Assembly (NCBI GenBank): GCA_002221725.1
Contig: NJFT01000094.1
Coordinates: 1 to 64,000 of the forward strand
Length of the DNA stretch: 64,000 bases
Direction: 5' to 3'
Origin: Scedosporium boydii
Lineage: Eukaryota > Ascomycota > Sordariomycetes > Microascales > Microascaceae
How positions within the stretch are numbered: the stretch's first letter is position 1; each line of letters starts with the position of its first letter. The translations under genes and the position numbers were made by a program. This document shows, in pieces, positions 1 to 11,938 of the stretch. A model generated the notes under the pieces. It had not been told where the DNA came from and ran no database searches. It saw only the letters and a program-made list of their open reading frames with translations.

Positions 1-130
1 CCAAGTATACCGTTCCCGCCACCGTGCCCGCACTGGGGGTACTTCTCTTTACCGGCGAAATCTTATAGGAACGAAAAGTCCCTTTTTTGGTTCCAAACCA
101 TACTTTGGTCCCAAACCAGCCGCCCATAAT
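1..130. other. GC-normal stub at window edge
   Basis: About 130 bases of ordinary base composition before the AT-rich block begins. No reading frame or RNA gene is seen. It may be the flank of the degraded repeat block. Confidence 0.4.
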
Positions 131-2500
131 AGTCAGAATATACTTTATAGTTTTAAGATAAGTAATAGTAAATATTAATTTTTAATAATAATATTATTAA
201 GTTATTAATAATTTATATATATTTATAGTTTACTATTTTTCTTTAATATTTAAAAGATTAGATATCTTATTAATAATATTAAGAGCTTAATATACTTCTT
301 TTTTAATATTTTTACTATATAATCTTTTAGTATTTATTATTATTTTTTATTAAAATTATAAATAAATATAAACTTAAGTTAAATATTTTCTTTTAATAAT
401 ATCTTATAGTTTTATTAATTATATTTTAATAGTCTAGTATTTAGTTCTTTAATAAATATTTTACTATATTTTTAATATTTTTCTAATATATATTTTATTT
501 TATTATCTAATAATAATAATATTTTAAAACTTATAATTATTTTTATTATATATACTTATTTATACTTCCTTCTTTTTAGTAAGTAATTTAAATCTTTTAT
601 AATAAATACTTTAAAATAGATTATAGTTTTAAAAGCTCTTAGCTTATTTAAAAGTTAACTATCTTATTAATTTTACTTAGTAGCTAAGTTATTTCTTAGA
701 CCTTACTTAGTCTTATTTTAAATAAGCTAATTAGTTATTTAATTAATTTATAAGTTTCTTATTTATAACTATAATATTCCTAATATAATAAAATATCTAG
801 TAATTCTAGTAATATTAAAAAAAATATAGTTAACTCTTCTTATAATAGTAATATAGAAGTATATAGTCTCTATATTAACTACCTTACCTTTATAGTCTAC
901 TAATATTCTATTATATATATTTAGAATATATAACTAGTTTTTTATAACTTATAATATTTCTAGCTAGTTAATAATTATTAGGGAAATAAAGTTTCCTTAT
1001 ATTCTACTATCTACTAAAGCTAAGAATTCTTATCTAATTAAAGTAATAAGTATCTTTAGATAGTAAATCTACTATCTTTCTATAATATTTATTTTTTATA
1101 GTTCCTACTTAGGTCTAGGTCCTATTATCCTTATAATTTCTTTAGTAACTAATATTAAGCTACTATATTATAGCCTTTATAAGCTAGCTATTTATTATTA
1201 GAGTCTTTAGATTTTTTATTATTATTTTTATTATTATTTATTTAGTTCTAGTACTTCTTATAAGTTATTAACTAGGCTTTAAGTAAGTCTATATTACTTA
1301 TTAATTTCTTTTTAGAGTTCTTTATAGAAGTTCTTTAATTTTATAAAGCTTATTCTTCTAAGTTTAGTTGTGGGCCCTTGTTAGGCTTTAAGGAGATAGA
1401 TTTATTCTTCTAATTCTTTTATAAATTTTCTATAGTTATTTTAGTTTCTTAAGTTTCCTCTTATTTTCCTTCCTTTATTAGTTCTTAGACTTATTATTAG
1501 AGTTCCTAAATCTTCTTCTTTTATTTTTTATTATTTTAGAGGCCTTCTTCTTCTATATTATTAATTCTTATATTAAAGTTAGCTTTATTAAAGATAGTAT
1601 AGTAGAAGTTATTAATCTACTTTTAAAAGTTAATAAAGTCTATTATAATATTATCTAGTTTCTTATTATAATATTAGTTAAGTCTTTTATAAAGTATTTA
1701 ACTTCTACTAATACCTTTATATTAAGTAAAAGAAGCTTCTTTCTTTACTACTTTCCTTTAGTTTATCTATTATTCTTTTATAAACTACTTCTATTCTTCC
1801 TATATCTTATTATTAGGGTCTTATATACTAAAAGGAGTATCTAAGTCCTTTATTAGTAACCTAGCTCCTCTTTCCTTTCCTATAAAAAATTTCTTACTTA
1901 TTATATTAAGTCCTAGTTCTAATCCTAGGTAGTATAAGGTTTCTAAGTAATATCTCTACTACTTAGTAATACTTTTAAGGTCTTTAAAGTACTAAGTAGC
2001 TTCTTACTTAAGCTACTTTAGATCTAGCCTTTCTTTTCTAATTTTAAAAACCTATTAAAGAGCCTCTTCTTCTAGTTTCTTAATAATAGCTTAGAGAGCT
2101 TCTTATTTTTTATAGTCTTTAAGAGTAGTTATATAATTAATAGATAAAGTATTAAACTACTCTTCTTATTACTTAGTAGCTACCCCCTCTAGTTTCTAAA
2201 GGTATACTACTTATTATAATAATATTAATAGCTAATAGTAATAAAGATAAGCTTTATTATAATATTATTTATATATTAGATCTTCTAATTAAAATAGTTT
2301 AAATTCTTCTAGTAACTCCTTCTTAGTTTACTTTACTTATTCCCTAATTCCTTAAACTTTAATAGCTTCCTCTTATTTTATTATCTTAAATATCTATAGT
2401 TTCTTTAAATAGTAGCTAGCTTTATCTTTATTACTTTAGTAGGTAGTATAATTATTATTATAATATATAGTCTATAATAAGAATTTATAATTAATAGTAT

Positions 2501-2807
2501 TGTGATCGAGTAGGGAAACTAAACCAAAACACCCTCTACAAAATGAAAGGAACAGTCATCTTGGAGACATCGATCGCAAAGCGATCGATGTTGGAAAGGT
2601 TGGTCTAATGGTCATAGAAACGAAACTGAAATCGAAAAGGAAAAGAAGGATTCTGATTGAAAAAGATATTCTAACTTGAAGTCGATAGCTACTAAGAAAT
2701 TCTTCACTTTTTATTCCATGCCGCTGCTGCCACGCGTCACGTGCCATGTGGCAGCTACTGCCACAAGCCACAGTTGCCACATACCAGCCGCCCCACGCAC
2801 CAACACA
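2501..2807. mobile_element. Probable solo LTR inserted in RIP-degraded DNA
   Basis: A 307-bp segment of normal base composition with sharp borders to AT-rich DNA on both sides. It begins TGTGATCG and ends CAACACA, so it has the TG..CA ends of an LTR. The four bases GTAT directly precede it (2497-2500) and directly follow it (2808-2811), as expected for a target-site duplication. Inside is a hairpin with 10-bp perfect arms at 2568-2590 (CATCGATCGC, AAA, GCGATCGATG). A 74-codon open frame on the minus strand (2556-2780) looks accidental. No internal retrotransposon region is present, hence 'solo'. A small non-autonomous element is the alternative. Confidence 0.55.
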
Positions 2808-4210
2808 GTATTAGCTCCTAGCTATTAAGTTTTCCCTTTTAATATAAGCTTAAATTTAAATTTCTTCTTATTAGGTCTTTTATAACCTAGCTTAAACTTA
2901 TACTTTATCTAGTATTCTCTTATATAATAGCTATAATATTTATATTTATAATATTTTCCTATTTTCTCTTTAAGTTTTTTAAAGGTAATATATTTTACTA
3001 TATTAGTACTAAGTTCTATAGGTCTTATATAGGTTCTCTATATAGTAGTTTTATAAGTAGGCTTTTTTTTAATATAAGATTATCTTTATCTTTATTTCTC
3101 TATATATTATTTATATTATTAATTATTAATTTATATTACTATAATAATATACTTAGATAGGTCTCCTAGTTAATCTATTTTATATAGTTTATCCTTAACT
3201 TTATCTTTAAGTCTAATATAAAATTAAGCTATTAGAAGCTTATCTTCTTAATTAAGATAAAATACTATCTATTAAAACTTAATAATATACTAAAAAGTAG
3301 CTTCTTTTTAATATAGGCTTTTAAGTTATTACTTATTAGTTTATTCTTTATTTAAGTTACTAAAGATACCCTTTAGAGCTTATTTAAAGTCCTTATACTT
3401 CTTAAAGAGCTTTTTTATTTCTTTATTCTAATTTCTACTTAATAGATTTTTTAAGAAGTCCTTTATCTAAAGTTTAAACTAGGCTAAGATATCTCTAGTA
3501 AGGAATATAGTAATAGTAAGTACCTAATCTTCTTCTCTAGTAAGGTTAAGATAGTAGTATAGGAGGTAAGCTTAGGCTTATATTAAAAATCCTTAGAGTA
3601 TTCCCTTCTTCCTATTATAGAGCTTAGGAAGTAAGATCTTATATTAGAGGTAAGTAACTTAGTCTTCTAGCTACTTAATATAGTTATTACTAGTAGATAA
3701 CTTATCTTTAAATTATTTTTTTTTAACTTTAAACTAGTCTTTCTCTTTTTAGAAAGCTATATAAGCCTTTTTTATATCTTCTATAAAGGTAATACTTCCT
3801 TTAGTAGTTAATATATTATTTTATAATTAATATACTACTAGATAAAGTTACTTATTAAATAGAAGTAGTTAATATATTATAATCTTAATACTTTAAGTTC
3901 TAACTAATTAATAGAATAGATAAGTACTAGGATAGTAGATATCTATTTAAAAGTAAGTAAAATAGTTAAGTAGTATTTATAATAGTAAGTATTAAGAATA
4001 TATATATAAGTATAGAGTATAGATATTACTTATATTAACTACTAAAGAGTCTAGAAGATAACTAGACTAGTAGGAGACATTATAGCTTTATATAGATACT
4101 TTTTCTATCTATCTTTAGTTCCTTATTATAGTTAATTAAGTTTTTACTTAATTGCTTAGTCGATCTTTAGTTTAATTAGCTAGTTAGTTAGGTAGCTATC
4201 TAACTAACTT

Positions 4211-4335
4211 GTCGGACGCTAAGCTACCCGATTCTATAACTAAGCTATTCTATTTTTCCTTAATTCTACTGTTCTGGCTCGCTACCCGGCTTATGTAATA
4301 TGGCCGCGGCCAGGTTATAATAATAAATATTACTT
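4211..4335. repeat. RIP-mutated copy of dispersed repeat
   Basis: This piece of the AT-rich block aligns over about 110 bases with 10272-10390. Shared landmarks are TCGGAYGCYAAG, CCGATTYYATRACTAAG, CTATTTTTCC, TAATTCTRCYGTT and GGCCRYGGCCAGGT. Most differences replace C with T or G with A in this copy, the direct signature of RIP. Confidence 0.7.
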
Positions 4336-5317
4336 AATCGCCTCGTTTACTACTAATAGGCCCCTACGACCTTAATACTTACTATACCTACTTAATATCT
4401 ATTAATTAACTAGTCCCTAGTATTAGAAATATAATATAAGTAAGATAAGTATATAAGAAGAAGAAGAAAAAAGAAAACTTCTTTTGTTTTTTACTTTACT
4501 ATAAGATAAGAAAATAATAAAAGAGAGTAAAGTAAGATTTTAAAGTAGGTCTTCTTTTTTTCTCTAAAGTTATTATTAGCTAGAATTAGATATAAAAAGT
4601 AATTTAAAACTATTTTATATTTTAAAATTACCTTTACTTAATTATTTTAAATTTAAAAAAAGTTTTAATTAAATTTTTATTATTAGTTTAATTAATTTAA
4701 TTAACTTCTAAATAACTATTTAATAGTAATTATAATATAATTAGTGCTCGGGCTCTTATATAAAGTAGCTCTAACTATTATAGGCGGCTAGTCTAGAGGG
4801 AAAGTATAGTTTAGGAGAAAAAAAAGAGACTTATTCTTTTTAAAAAAATAGAAAGAAAATAGATATATTTTTAATATTAATATAGTAGTATAAATAATAT
4901 ACTTTCTCTCAAACTATATTTTTTTCTTAAACTATATATTAAACCGGCCCTTAGAGCTATAATATTTCCTAGCTAGAAATTTTTAAAAATTCTTTTTTTA
5001 AAAAAAAAGAAAGAAAAGTCTATACTCTTATTATTAGGAAAGAAGAAAGTTCTTCCGCCCCGCCCTGCGGCCTATAAGAAAGCTATATTAATTTTATTAT
5101 AATTACCTCTTTCTTTATTTTAATATTTTTTTTTTAAGTTTTTTATATTAATTAATTTTTAAGTTAATTAATTAATTACTTTTCTTCTTATTTAATTAGT
5201 TACTTATTAAGATAATTAATTAATTACTTTTTAGTAAAAGCGACTATATAACTTATAATTTTACTATATTACTCTACTTTCTTATAACCTAGCTGTGGTT
5301 ACATCGTGACACTTAGG

Positions 5318-5357
5318 AGCCTCTATTACTCTACTACAGCCTCCATTACTCTACTAC
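5318..5357. repeat. 20-bp tandem duplication
   Basis: Two adjacent 20-bp units (AGCCTCTATTACTCTACTAC and the same with one C for T). It sits at the edge of the AT-rich block. No function is inferred. Confidence 0.7.
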
Positions 5358-5550
5358 TATCTTATACTCAGCGGGCCAGCGAGCAATTCTATATATCCGA
5401 CGCCCCGAGCTAACGCGGCCAGCCATTTGTAGATGGGCGTCGACTCTGTGAACGAACTCGAGCGTTAATAAAGACTCGACTAGGTCGAAAATTGGACTAG
5501 TTCTAATGACTACTAAAGGACTAGGTAGGTGCTAGTGATTATACTACAGG

Positions 5551-8097
5551 CTAGCCAACAAAAGAGCCATGCGCTTTAAACATATGACCATAGCACTCTT
5601 TCCCTGTCTTGAAGCTCTCTAAACAAACCCAACAAATGTGGACCCTACATCCTCCGCAAGTTATATGGTTGCACCCCTCGGTTTTTTCCATCAGAGTTCC
5701 GCACTTTGGGCATTTCTTGATTTTCAACTGTGACATGATCTTGGCGAGTGCTGCGTCGTCTTCAGTCTCATTGCAGCCCCTTGCCGGGTGGTGACCATGG
5801 CAAGCCGTGCAGCAAGACTTGATGCAGCGCCCACAGGTGAAGATTCTCGCAGTTGATGTGATTTGGTAGACCTGGTCACAATCTGGAGTGGAACAATTTC
5901 GTAGCTTTGTGGGCCGGGAGGCAATATATGCCTTGAAGGATGCCTCGAATATATCTTCGAGCATGACCGATGACAGATGCGATTCCAGCTCGTCAAGCGG
6001 CAGTGGGACGTGACATTGCCCAGAGTTGCCTTCACACACAATGCCGCCAGAAGTGGCGCCGGCAAGGCAAAGCATCTCAAAGCAGTCCGCGCAATAGTGA
6101 TGCCCGCAACGGGTTTTCACCAGATTTTCAGCTGGCATCCAACATATCGAACAGTTTTCGTCGCCTGGGTCTGTGGCCATGGCTCGCTTAACCTCCTCAA
6201 GCTGACATAGCATTTGGCAGGCCACCTCGTAGTCGCGATTGGATCCCTGCACCAAAATTCGCCTCGGAGTTGAGGCCACATCTAGTGACAATATGCTGTT
6301 TGGTATTGCTGCCGATATGGCTCTGAAGCCGCCTCGAAAAGCCCAAAGGAACTGAGTCTGGTCCAATGAAATCGACCGGGAAGCGGTGGCGTCTGTAAAC
6401 GGCAACAACTCTCTTACTACATCCTGTGACGTCGACACAGGACCATAATAGTGAATCTGTCGCCGTCTCTCGTCGCAAATCATCGCCACTCCGAGTTGGG
6501 TTTCCAGGTACCGCATGATCCTAACTGCCGGGCCATTGCGAAAAAATCCGTGACCCCACAATGGCTTTCCTTCAATGGAGAGTACATGCCCATCAAGGAT
6601 GTTCTCTAGACGAGCCTTGGCTTCTGCGACTGCGCTGTTGTTCTCTCCTTCAATCCTCAGCACTCGATATCCCCTTAATGGGTTGTAAGGAATGAAAACT
6701 AAATGCTGATTCTTCCAGCCGAAATTTGCATCTTCAATGGCGTTGTTGACCGCGTTGAACAATTTCTCAGATACTCGCAATCGAGCCGTATACACAAGAG
6801 ACATGGTGATTTTGGCCTTCACTTTACGCTCGTGTTGGCGGGTGAGGAGCGCCGGTTGCACTACGGCTCCAGGCCTTGCATTCCACACCCTAGGCGGTGT
6901 AGTTTCCGGGTCGGATATTGTAAGCTCTGAGCCGTTGAGTTGCTGGACTGCCCTAGCAGCATCTGCGCTGTCGAAAAATCTCGCTATAGCCTTAACCCGC
7001 TTCCCAGGCAGATCGGAGTTGACGTCAAACGTGTCAAGCTTTCCGAAGCTTTTCAGCCGATCTTCTACCGCATGGGCAATTATTTCCGGAACTCCCGGAA
7101 GCTTTGGTGACAACTCGATGTGTCTCGGCTTCAATTCGCTGGGAATCGTCGCTGTGACGTCTTTTTGGGTTGCGGTTTGCTGAAGGCCTGTAAGAGCTAC
7201 AGTCCACGCTCTGGGATTGTATGAGGAGGGATTATTACACGTCGGAGGAGTAGCCGTAACCTTATCTCCTTGTATTTTATACCTCCCCGAATTAAACCCT
7301 TGATAGACCCTCTCTGCATAATATTCGGTGCCAAAGTTCAACCAGGCTGTGCGAGTCTGCTTGTGCCACGAAACGCGGATCTTCCGAGCGTCCACTCGTC
7401 GAGAGCATGAACCTAGCTGAGGCAATGTCGGATTTGTGACCACAACCTCTGTGTCTGGTTGAAAAGGAAACACTCGAGGGCATGTCCTCATTTTGTCCAG
7501 CAGCGTGGGAGCGAAGTGGGGATCCTCTATTTGAATGTCTACGATGCTTGTCTTATCTGTGTCTCGGCAAATGACCCTTGACCGATCCGGGACAACGTGT
7601 AGGCCGAGATTTGCCAATCCGCCTATCATGCTCTCTATTCTGATTCCCCTAGGAAGATTATTGATCCGGACGGACGAGAAGTCGGCGGCGAAGGAAATGC
7701 GATCAACCGCCGCACCGGCTCCGAAATGAACGAGGGCACCGCCAATCTCTCGAGCGAAGGAGTCTAGGGCTTCGGAGTTCTATTACGTATCACAGAATAT
7801 TAGTGAGAGAACAATGCGAAAGACAGCTAAGGCCTGTCGACATGCCTGGTCCACGGATAACACTTGGTCCAGGACAGGAGCTGGCTGTCCACCCTCGGCA
7901 TGTAGATATGGGCATATCTGCTTGGTGCATGTCCCACTCATGAAGAATCGACACGGGACTTGGGATCTCGTATCGGGTCGGAATGGTGGTGCCGGTATTG
8001 GAACAATATTCTGTGGCGGCTGTGGTCCGTCGGCATGTGAGAAACGGCAGCTATCTCCATGTCGACAGCAGCCTTGCGCAAAGAACCTGCAAAGCAT
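5551..8097 (-). CDS. CCCH zinc finger / RRM / RBR-type E3 ubiquitin ligase
   Basis: Predicted RING-between-RING ubiquitin ligase of about 820 aa. Exons on the minus strand: 8097-7864 and 7779-5551; the intron ends with a CTAAT branch-like motif and TAG. The N terminus carries two CCCH fingers (about residues 3-21 and 49-66), suggesting RNA binding. An RRM-like region follows around residues 305-365. The C terminus has RING1 (starting CSICW, about 622), an in-between-RING cysteine cluster, and RING2 with the GCNHITC motif, whose first cysteine is the expected thioester-forming catalytic residue. RBR ligases accept ubiquitin from an E2 onto this cysteine and then pass it to substrate. The start chosen is the ATG just before the first finger. 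The fused RNA-binding and RBR layout is known in fungi; the substrate is unknown. Confidence 0.85.
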
Positions 8098-8661
8098 TGA
8101 CGTCTGTAGTCGGCTATTATGAGTACTATCAACAAATTACCGTTGATCTTCTAAGGGTTTGATAGCTATTGCTAGCCTTCGAGGCCGGACAGTTTTTGAA
8201 GAAGCCTAATGAAGCGGGGGTTTTGGGAATAAAAAAAGAAAGCCTAAAGACACCGTGAATGGTCTTTCTCGTCTAGTGGGCTTCATGTGACTTAAGCTCA
8301 ATTCATATGCCCGAGTTTTGCAATCCAATCAGTCGCCAGCATTGTTTGCTCGTCGACGATAAGTGCATAACTTCGCAGAGTGAGGTGATAATCCTGTTAC
8401 GTGATCATGTGGTCTCGTGATTGTCCTTGGGACTGATTCTGGACACTTTCTCGCATTCTGCCTGTTGGAAATGATGGACTTGTCACATGGTAAGGGGTCG
8501 TCGGAATCCCATCCTACTCTTAGACTCTCCGCAAAGTAGAAGCAAGGAGCGAGAGACGGTGGGGCAAGCCCTTGTTTCAATCTGGCGCTACTCCTGCCCA
8601 ATCGTCGTCAATTATCCGAACAGCACAAACAAAATGTACAGAAACCATGGATAACCAAGTC
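8098..8661. other. Intergenic, upstream of the RBR gene
   Basis: About 560 bp of ordinary composition. It holds the 5' flank of the RBR ligase gene and the 3' end of the broken AAA ATPase. No further gene or motif is seen. Confidence 0.5.
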
Positions 8662-10018
8662 TCAGTCAGATTCATCACCCTCCCAAGAATCCTCCCTCTT
8701 CAGCTTCTCTCTCTTCCCCTTCCCGGCTCTGGCCACCCACGTCTCCACATTGGCTACGGCAGCAGCAGGCGACAGCCTATGCTCTAACAGAAGCGAAAGG
8801 ACCTCAGCGGGGCTGAACTCCGACTCTGGTACCTGACCTGCAAAGTCATCGGCAAGTTGCTCGACAGTTTTGTCATCAAGGCTATTGGACTCCTTGAAAA
8901 TAAAGCGGAAGAGCTGGCAGATAATGCCCTTGTTGGCGAGGGAAAGCTCGACCCTCCGATCCACGCGGCCAGGCCGGATTGGAGCATTGTCCAATCGCTC
9001 GATGTAGTTCGTCGTCATGAAGAGCAGCCGGACCTCCTGCGACGCCACTTTGTCGAGCCCGTTAAGAAGCCCGGATAGTGTCACTCCTTTTCACTCACTT
9101 GCTCCTGCCTGTCTACACATGGGCTTAGAATCGGCAGGCTGGGGCTAGGCTTGCCAGTCCTCGGGGGCCCATACAACAAGTAGCCGCGTCGGTAGGGTTA
9201 GTCGCGCTTGGCATACAAGTCTCGGGTGCCTGTGTCCAAGAAGTCCCGGATGTCGGCGATCAGAGATGCTTTCTTCTCCTCATTATAGACGACTGTCGGC
9301 AAAGCTCGCATTTCTCTCTCCTTCGATTGTCTCCACCTCCCATTTCGGTCCTCGAAAATCAGCGTCTTGATTGGGATATGTCTCAAGTAATTCTGGCGAC
9401 ACTCCTCTAGCAGGTCCTTCAGAACTTGCGAAGAGCATCCGAGACACGAAACCGAAACCTCTTCCTTTTCACGCGAGAACCACAGTGACTCTCCTTTCTT
9501 CTCCACTCGCCGAAACTTAAGCGGCCGATTCTTATACCAGAAGCGAAAACTCCCGTTCCACGGCGCGTAATGCAGAGGCTTTTTGCTAGACTCATCGGAG
9601 TCCAGACTGTCCACTCTGTCCTGACTCAGGTCGACGCTGACTAGAGTCGGGCGACTCTGCTTAGCAAATGCCTGCTTCGACACCCAGAAAATATGCATCT
9701 CGTATACCTCGTCCTGGTACGAAACGTGGACCGTCGAAACTGCTGACCGTGAGAATCTATCTCCGATGGGCCACTGAAGAGGAACGTACTGAGGTGGGAT
9801 TCGATCCAGTCCCATCTGCGTTCAAAACCCTGCTTCCAGGCGGAGACCCCCAACCCGCAGAGGCATAGCAGAGGAAAGAGCACATCTAAATCAATTGCAA
9901 TATACTGCCGGACAAGTGCTGAAAGGCGCATGAAGCCAGGGAAGAAATATTCTAGCACTGACGCCTGTTGTGAGGGCGGGACCAGCTGAAATGGTGAATT
10001 GGCGTTGTATACTGCCAT
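8662..10018 (-). pseudogene. Broken BCS1-like AAA ATPase
   Basis: Remains of a mitochondrial BCS1-type AAA ATPase. The N-terminal part is well preserved: exon 10018-9790, a 50-nt intron, then an exon from 9739 carrying the BCS1-specific region (STVHVSYQDE...). The frame then meets a TAA stop at about 9199, directly before the recognisable PYRRGYLLYGPP segment. The Walker A remnant reads GPPRTGKPS where the family has GPPGTGKTS or similar. The next roughly 60-70 residues, including Walker B, are missing. Coding resumes in another frame at 9084 with TLSGLLNGLDKVASQE and continues through MTTN and RPGRVD to the normal C-terminal region. With the stop, the damaged P-loop and the deletion it cannot be an active ATPase. 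An assembly error cannot fully explain both the substitutions and the deletion. Confidence 0.8.
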
Positions 10019-10251
10019 TTCTAGAGGGTTGAAGGGTATGGTTGCTGGTGTGTGGAGTAGATGATGGTAGATAGAGGCATGTTTTGGAATGCTGGATGTT
10101 AGGACATGTGTAAAAAAGGGTGGCTAGAAATGTTCTGGCCTTTATACTTTTCTGTGAACTGGAAGAGGCCGATGACTACTTTCGTTTCTGTTCGTTCGCA
10201 GATGGCTGACAATTTTCGAGCGTCATGGGAATGATCCCGGACATTCTCTTC

Positions 10252-10315
10252 AAAAATAGGCTTAGTCATGAAATCGGATGCCAAGTCGACCGATTTCATG
10301 ACTAAGCCTATTTTT
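10252..10315. repeat. Perfect 26-bp inverted repeat
   Basis: Left arm 10252-10277 and right arm 10290-10315 are exact reverse complements (arm begins AAAAATAGGCTTAGTCATGA) around a 12-nt spacer. The arms could form a strong hairpin. The right arm is also the start of the dispersed repeat shared with the AT-rich block, so this is probably a transposon terminus or a MITE remnant. Confidence 0.9.
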
Positions 10316-10390
10316 CCTAATTCTGCCGTTGCTCGCCGCTTCCCTCATGTGACTCGGCCGTGGCCAGGTCGTGACAATGGAGACCATAAC
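10272..10390. repeat. Dispersed repeat, undamaged copy
   Basis: Aligns with 4211-4335 over about 110 bp. This copy keeps the C and G bases (for example CATGACTAAG, CTGCCGTT, GGCCGTGGCCAGGTCGTGACAA in pieces) that are T or A in the AT-rich copy. No protein is encoded. Confidence 0.7.
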
Positions 10391-11938
10391 CCAAGCTTGG
10401 TCTTGGAGTCTTCTTCGCTTTCCAAAATAGGCCATATTGCTGCATACGGCCCACACGGCGGCCTGCTGACGAGTCTATATGCATCGACAGCGGATCCGAC
10501 CCTCCTCGGCAGGAGAGCTCAAGAGCCAGGACTATATGACGGCCTGCTAACAACGTCGTCCCGTGTTGGGAATAATATGTCTTACTGTCCAATGCATAGG
10601 TAGCCCCATGGCATTAGCAAGGAACTCGAGCGAGAACCTCGCTATTTACACGCCCGGCGCATGCCATCTTGGTTGTGGTGTGAGTTGGGATTTGCATTCC
10701 AAGTCTCTATCAAGTTCGCAGTATCTCCGGCATATGTCCATCTTCAAGGTAAAGGTGGGTTGACAGGGCATTGCCCTCGGGCATGGCGTCGGCGTGGCAA
10801 CGTAGGGAGTCAGGTTTATTGGAATCAATTTGAATAGGATGCTCTAAAACATAGATACATCATCGGCGAAGTACAAAGAGCATAAGTCTGTCGGGCTTGC
10901 AAGCCGTTTCAATCTGATCTTCCTTGCTAATCATTACTCCCAGCCGGCCAAAACCGTGCATCCGTGCCCGGGTTTCATATCTACAGCTATAAGTACCTAT
11001 TCAGAATTTCCCCGAGATCAAATAACCCAACCAGAGACAATTGCCTCACTTGTTCACATATAAAACACGTCCATACAGGTACAAAGCTCAAGGATAAATA
11101 GCAGAGCAGTGCAGCACGGTACGCTGAGGAGAGGTTTACTACAACAACAGGCGTCGCTAGCAAAAACTGAACGCAGGCAACCAGCCCATGCAGAGCCCTC
11201 CATATGGAGTGACCGGTAGAACGTCCGATACAATGCCTTCAGCTTACTGACGTTGTTCCCTCTCGCCCGAGGCAATTGTAAAGGCGTTTTCCTAATAAGG
11301 AAGTTTACAAGTAGTTTTTCCTATATCAACTCTCGCTAGGATTTCTTTAAGAGACAGCGCCAAATTTCCTATGTAGGGAATAGTCGGCTCCCGTCGATGA
11401 TCACTATAGCGGCGACTGGCTTACCAAAGCCCTTTCTACAGCTCAGTCCGTCATCCTTTCTATCTGATAAAACAGATAAAGTACTGACGGGGTTACACAG
11501 CACGGAAAGTAAAGTAAAAATATTCTAAAATAATAACGGCTTCCGGTGGCGGGTAAAAGGGTAATGGGAATGTAATACTCCTATATAGTATAACCCATTT
11601 AAGTCTAGTATTTTTAGTCCTAATTGATAGCTTAGCATCCTCCTCGAATAAAGTCCTATATATTTTTAATTGTTATTTATTAAGTAGGAATAACGCTCGG
11701 ATCTTATCTCTCGTGTCCGGTTTGTATTATAGTATAAAATATAACCGGGTACGGGGAGAAGTGTATTTAAGGAGCAATGGCCGGAGTCTATTAGCTTCCT
11801 TTATCTCTTCACAGGTACTCTAAGAGCTCTCTAGAGAGAGAAGGCCAAGTAATACGCCGTTTATATTCTGCTTTATTTCCTCAATCCCGATTTATGGACT
11901 TACCTTCTCTTGTCCGAAGCTCAAAGAATCGCGACACA

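Larger units (their letters stand above)
131..5300. repeat. AT-rich, RIP-degraded repeat block
   Basis: About 5 kb consisting almost entirely of A and T with very frequent TA steps. There is no open frame of useful length except inside the insertion at 2501-2807. In ascomycetes this pattern is the known outcome of repeat-induced point mutation (C to T on both strands) acting on transposon copies. Direct support is the stretch near 4211-4335, which aligns with an undamaged copy at 10272-10390 and differs mainly by C-to-T and G-to-A changes. The original element type is not recognisable. Such blocks are usually heterochromatic and often lie near telomeres, centromeres or accessory clusters. Confidence 0.85.
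10019..11938. other. Intergenic region with dispersed repeat
   Basis: About 1.9 kb with no convincing gene. It contains the inverted repeat and dispersed repeat near 10.25-10.39 kb (listed separately). About 11500-11720 is mildly AT/TA-rich, possibly lightly RIP-affected. The last 180 bp are the promoter and leader of the DUF4360-like gene, with a TATTTAAG-like element near 11764. Confidence 0.5.

Noticed and set aside
2556..2780. 74-codon minus-strand frame in the GC-normal island
   Set aside because: It lies wholly inside the proposed solo LTR and has no family resemblance.
131..5300. Possible mitochondrial or plasmid DNA because of extreme AT content
   Set aside because: No mitochondrial genes, and a repeat copy shared with adjoining nuclear DNA shows RIP-type changes instead.
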